A stretch of DNA of 5,339 nt, taken from positions 1 through 5,339 of the forward strand of contig JAUWJJ010000100.1 of NCBI GenBank assembly GCA_030607765.1, in the 5' to 3' direction. Within the stretch, counting starts at the first letter, position 1. Each line of letters starts with the position of its first letter. The stretch comes from Candidatus Aerophobota bacterium (lineage in GTDB: Bacteria > Aerophobota > Aerophobia > Aerophobales > B3-G15). Below, one piece after another: positions 4,597 through 5,339 of the stretch. A model generated the notes under the pieces. It saw nothing but the letters and a program-made list of their open reading frames with translations. It was not told the origin of the DNA and ran no database searches. Made by a program: the position numbers and the translations under genes.

Positions 4597-5339
4597 ATGA
4601 ATGTCTTAGTTATAAATTGTGGAAGTTCCTCTATGAAGTATCAACTTATCCATATGAAAGAGGGAAGAGTTCTGGCTAAAGGATTACTGGAAGAAATAGG
4701 TAAAGCTAATTCTTCGCAAATTCACTATATAAGGGAAAAAACTATTAAGAGAAAAGATAAAGTTGCCGACTATAAGGAAGGGTTAAAAAAAATTCTCGAG
4801 CTTTTGCTTGATGGAAAAAAAGGAGCTATAAAAGATACTTCAGAAATTTCTGCTGTAGGGCATCGAGTAGTGCATGGGGGGGATGAATTTTTTGAATCTA
4901 CTTTAATCACCAAGAAAGTAATAGAGATCATTAAATCTTATTCTTCTTTAGCTCCTCTGCATAATCCTCCTAATCTTGCTGGAATAGAAGCAGCAAGAAA
5001 TCTACTCCCAGAAGTGCCCCAGGTGGCTGTATTTGATACTGCTTTTCACCAAACCCTTCCTCCTAAAGCTTCTTTGTACGCTCTGCCTTACAAATACTAC
5101 GAAAAATATAAAATCAGAAGATATGGCTTTCATGGAACATCACATCACTATGTAGCTAACCAAGCAGCAAAATTTTTAAGAAAACCCTTAAAAGAGTTAA
5201 AAATCATTACCTGCCATTTAGGTAACGGCTGCAGTATTACTGCTATAGATAAGGGTAAATCTATTGATACCAGCATGGGATTTACTCCCTTAGAGGGTCT
5301 GGTAATGGGAACTCGCTGTGGTGACATAGACGCAGCAGC
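4597..5339 (+). CDS. ackA: Acetate kinase, 3'-partial
   Basis: Interconverts acetyl phosphate plus ADP with acetate plus ATP; with Pta it is the main ATP-yielding acetate route of fermenters. The first 247 of about 400 residues are present; the frame is still open at the window edge. Motifs: VINCGSSSMKY (5-15) with N7 and S12, GHRVVHGG (88-95) with R90, FDTAFHQTLP (146-155) with D147, YGFHGTSH (176-183) with H179, CHLGNGCS (206-213) with H207, and DTSMGFTPLEGLVMGTRCGD (224-243) with R240. These match the M. thermophila active-site residues (N7, R91, D148, H180, H208, R241) with at most one residue of offset. The start lies 3 nt after the pta stop, with GAGG (4585-4588) inside the end of pta as ribosome binding site, so the two are co-transcribed. 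The catalytic C-terminal Glu (E384 in M. thermophila) lies outside the window. The usual SGDID is CGDID here. Confidence 0.97.
   Translation, partial: MNVLVINCGSSSMKYQLIHMKEGRVLAKGLLEEIGKANSSQIHYIREKTIKRKDKVADYKEGLKKILELLLDGKKGAIKDTSEISAVGHRVVHGGDEFFESTLITKKVIEIIKSYSSLAPLHNPPNLAGIEAARNLLPEVPQVAVFDTAFHQTLPPKASLYALPYKYYEKYKIRRYGFHGTSHHYVANQAAKFLRKPLKELKIITCHLGNGCSITAIDKGKSIDTSMGFTPLEGLVMGTRCGDIDAA

Overview
The window is AT-rich (by eye under 40% GC), densely coded bacterial DNA. It carries MEP-pathway isoprenoid genes, a GntR/HutC-type regulator, and a glucosamine-6-phosphate deaminase followed by the phosphotransacetylase/acetate kinase pair. This suggests an anaerobic, fermentative, amino-sugar-using bacterium, perhaps an uncultured lineage (Atribacterota- or Aerophobota-like, or a deep Firmicutes/Thermotogae-like group). 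The lineage is a guess from protein flavour only; there is no rRNA or other marker. No tRNA, rRNA, CRISPR array, insertion sequence or origin was seen.

Left part (1-1524): two IspG (GcpE, HMBPP synthase) paralogues face each other tail to tail, 65 nt apart. The + strand copy enters from outside the window and stops exactly where the TIM-barrel domain ends, so it has no [4Fe-4S] domain, but every barrel motif that can be seen is canonical. The - strand copy is full length with a perfect [4Fe-4S] domain (C279, C282, C314, E321), but its barrel has lost most substrate-binding residues, including the TEAG glutamate. In known IspG homodimers each active site joins the barrel of one chain to the Fe-S domain of the other. 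The two genes therefore look like complementary halves of an obligate hetero-oligomeric IspG, and the layout recalls the A + A*-B arrangement of three-domain plant-type IspG. This is the most interesting observation here.

Middle (1525-1966): a 442-nt region between divergent genes. It holds a short CACTGA-type repeat motif near the ispG start, a small hairpin, an imperfect palindrome and, at its right end, a clear sigma-70-type promoter whose -10 lies inside a perfect 14-bp palindrome.

Right part (1967-5339): a NagR-like GntR/UTRA regulator, then nagB, pta and ackA (cut by the window end), all on the + strand with gaps of 76, 10 and 3 nt. An 18-bp element at the regulator's promoter recurs in front of nagB with 15/18 identity, so the regulator probably controls itself and the nagB-pta-ackA operon. 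The predicted logic is: amino-sugar phosphate relieves repression; NagB makes fructose-6-phosphate and ammonia; Pta and AckA interconvert acetyl-CoA, acetyl phosphate and acetate. That would yield ATP in fermentation or recapture acetate released by N-acetylglucosamine deacetylation.
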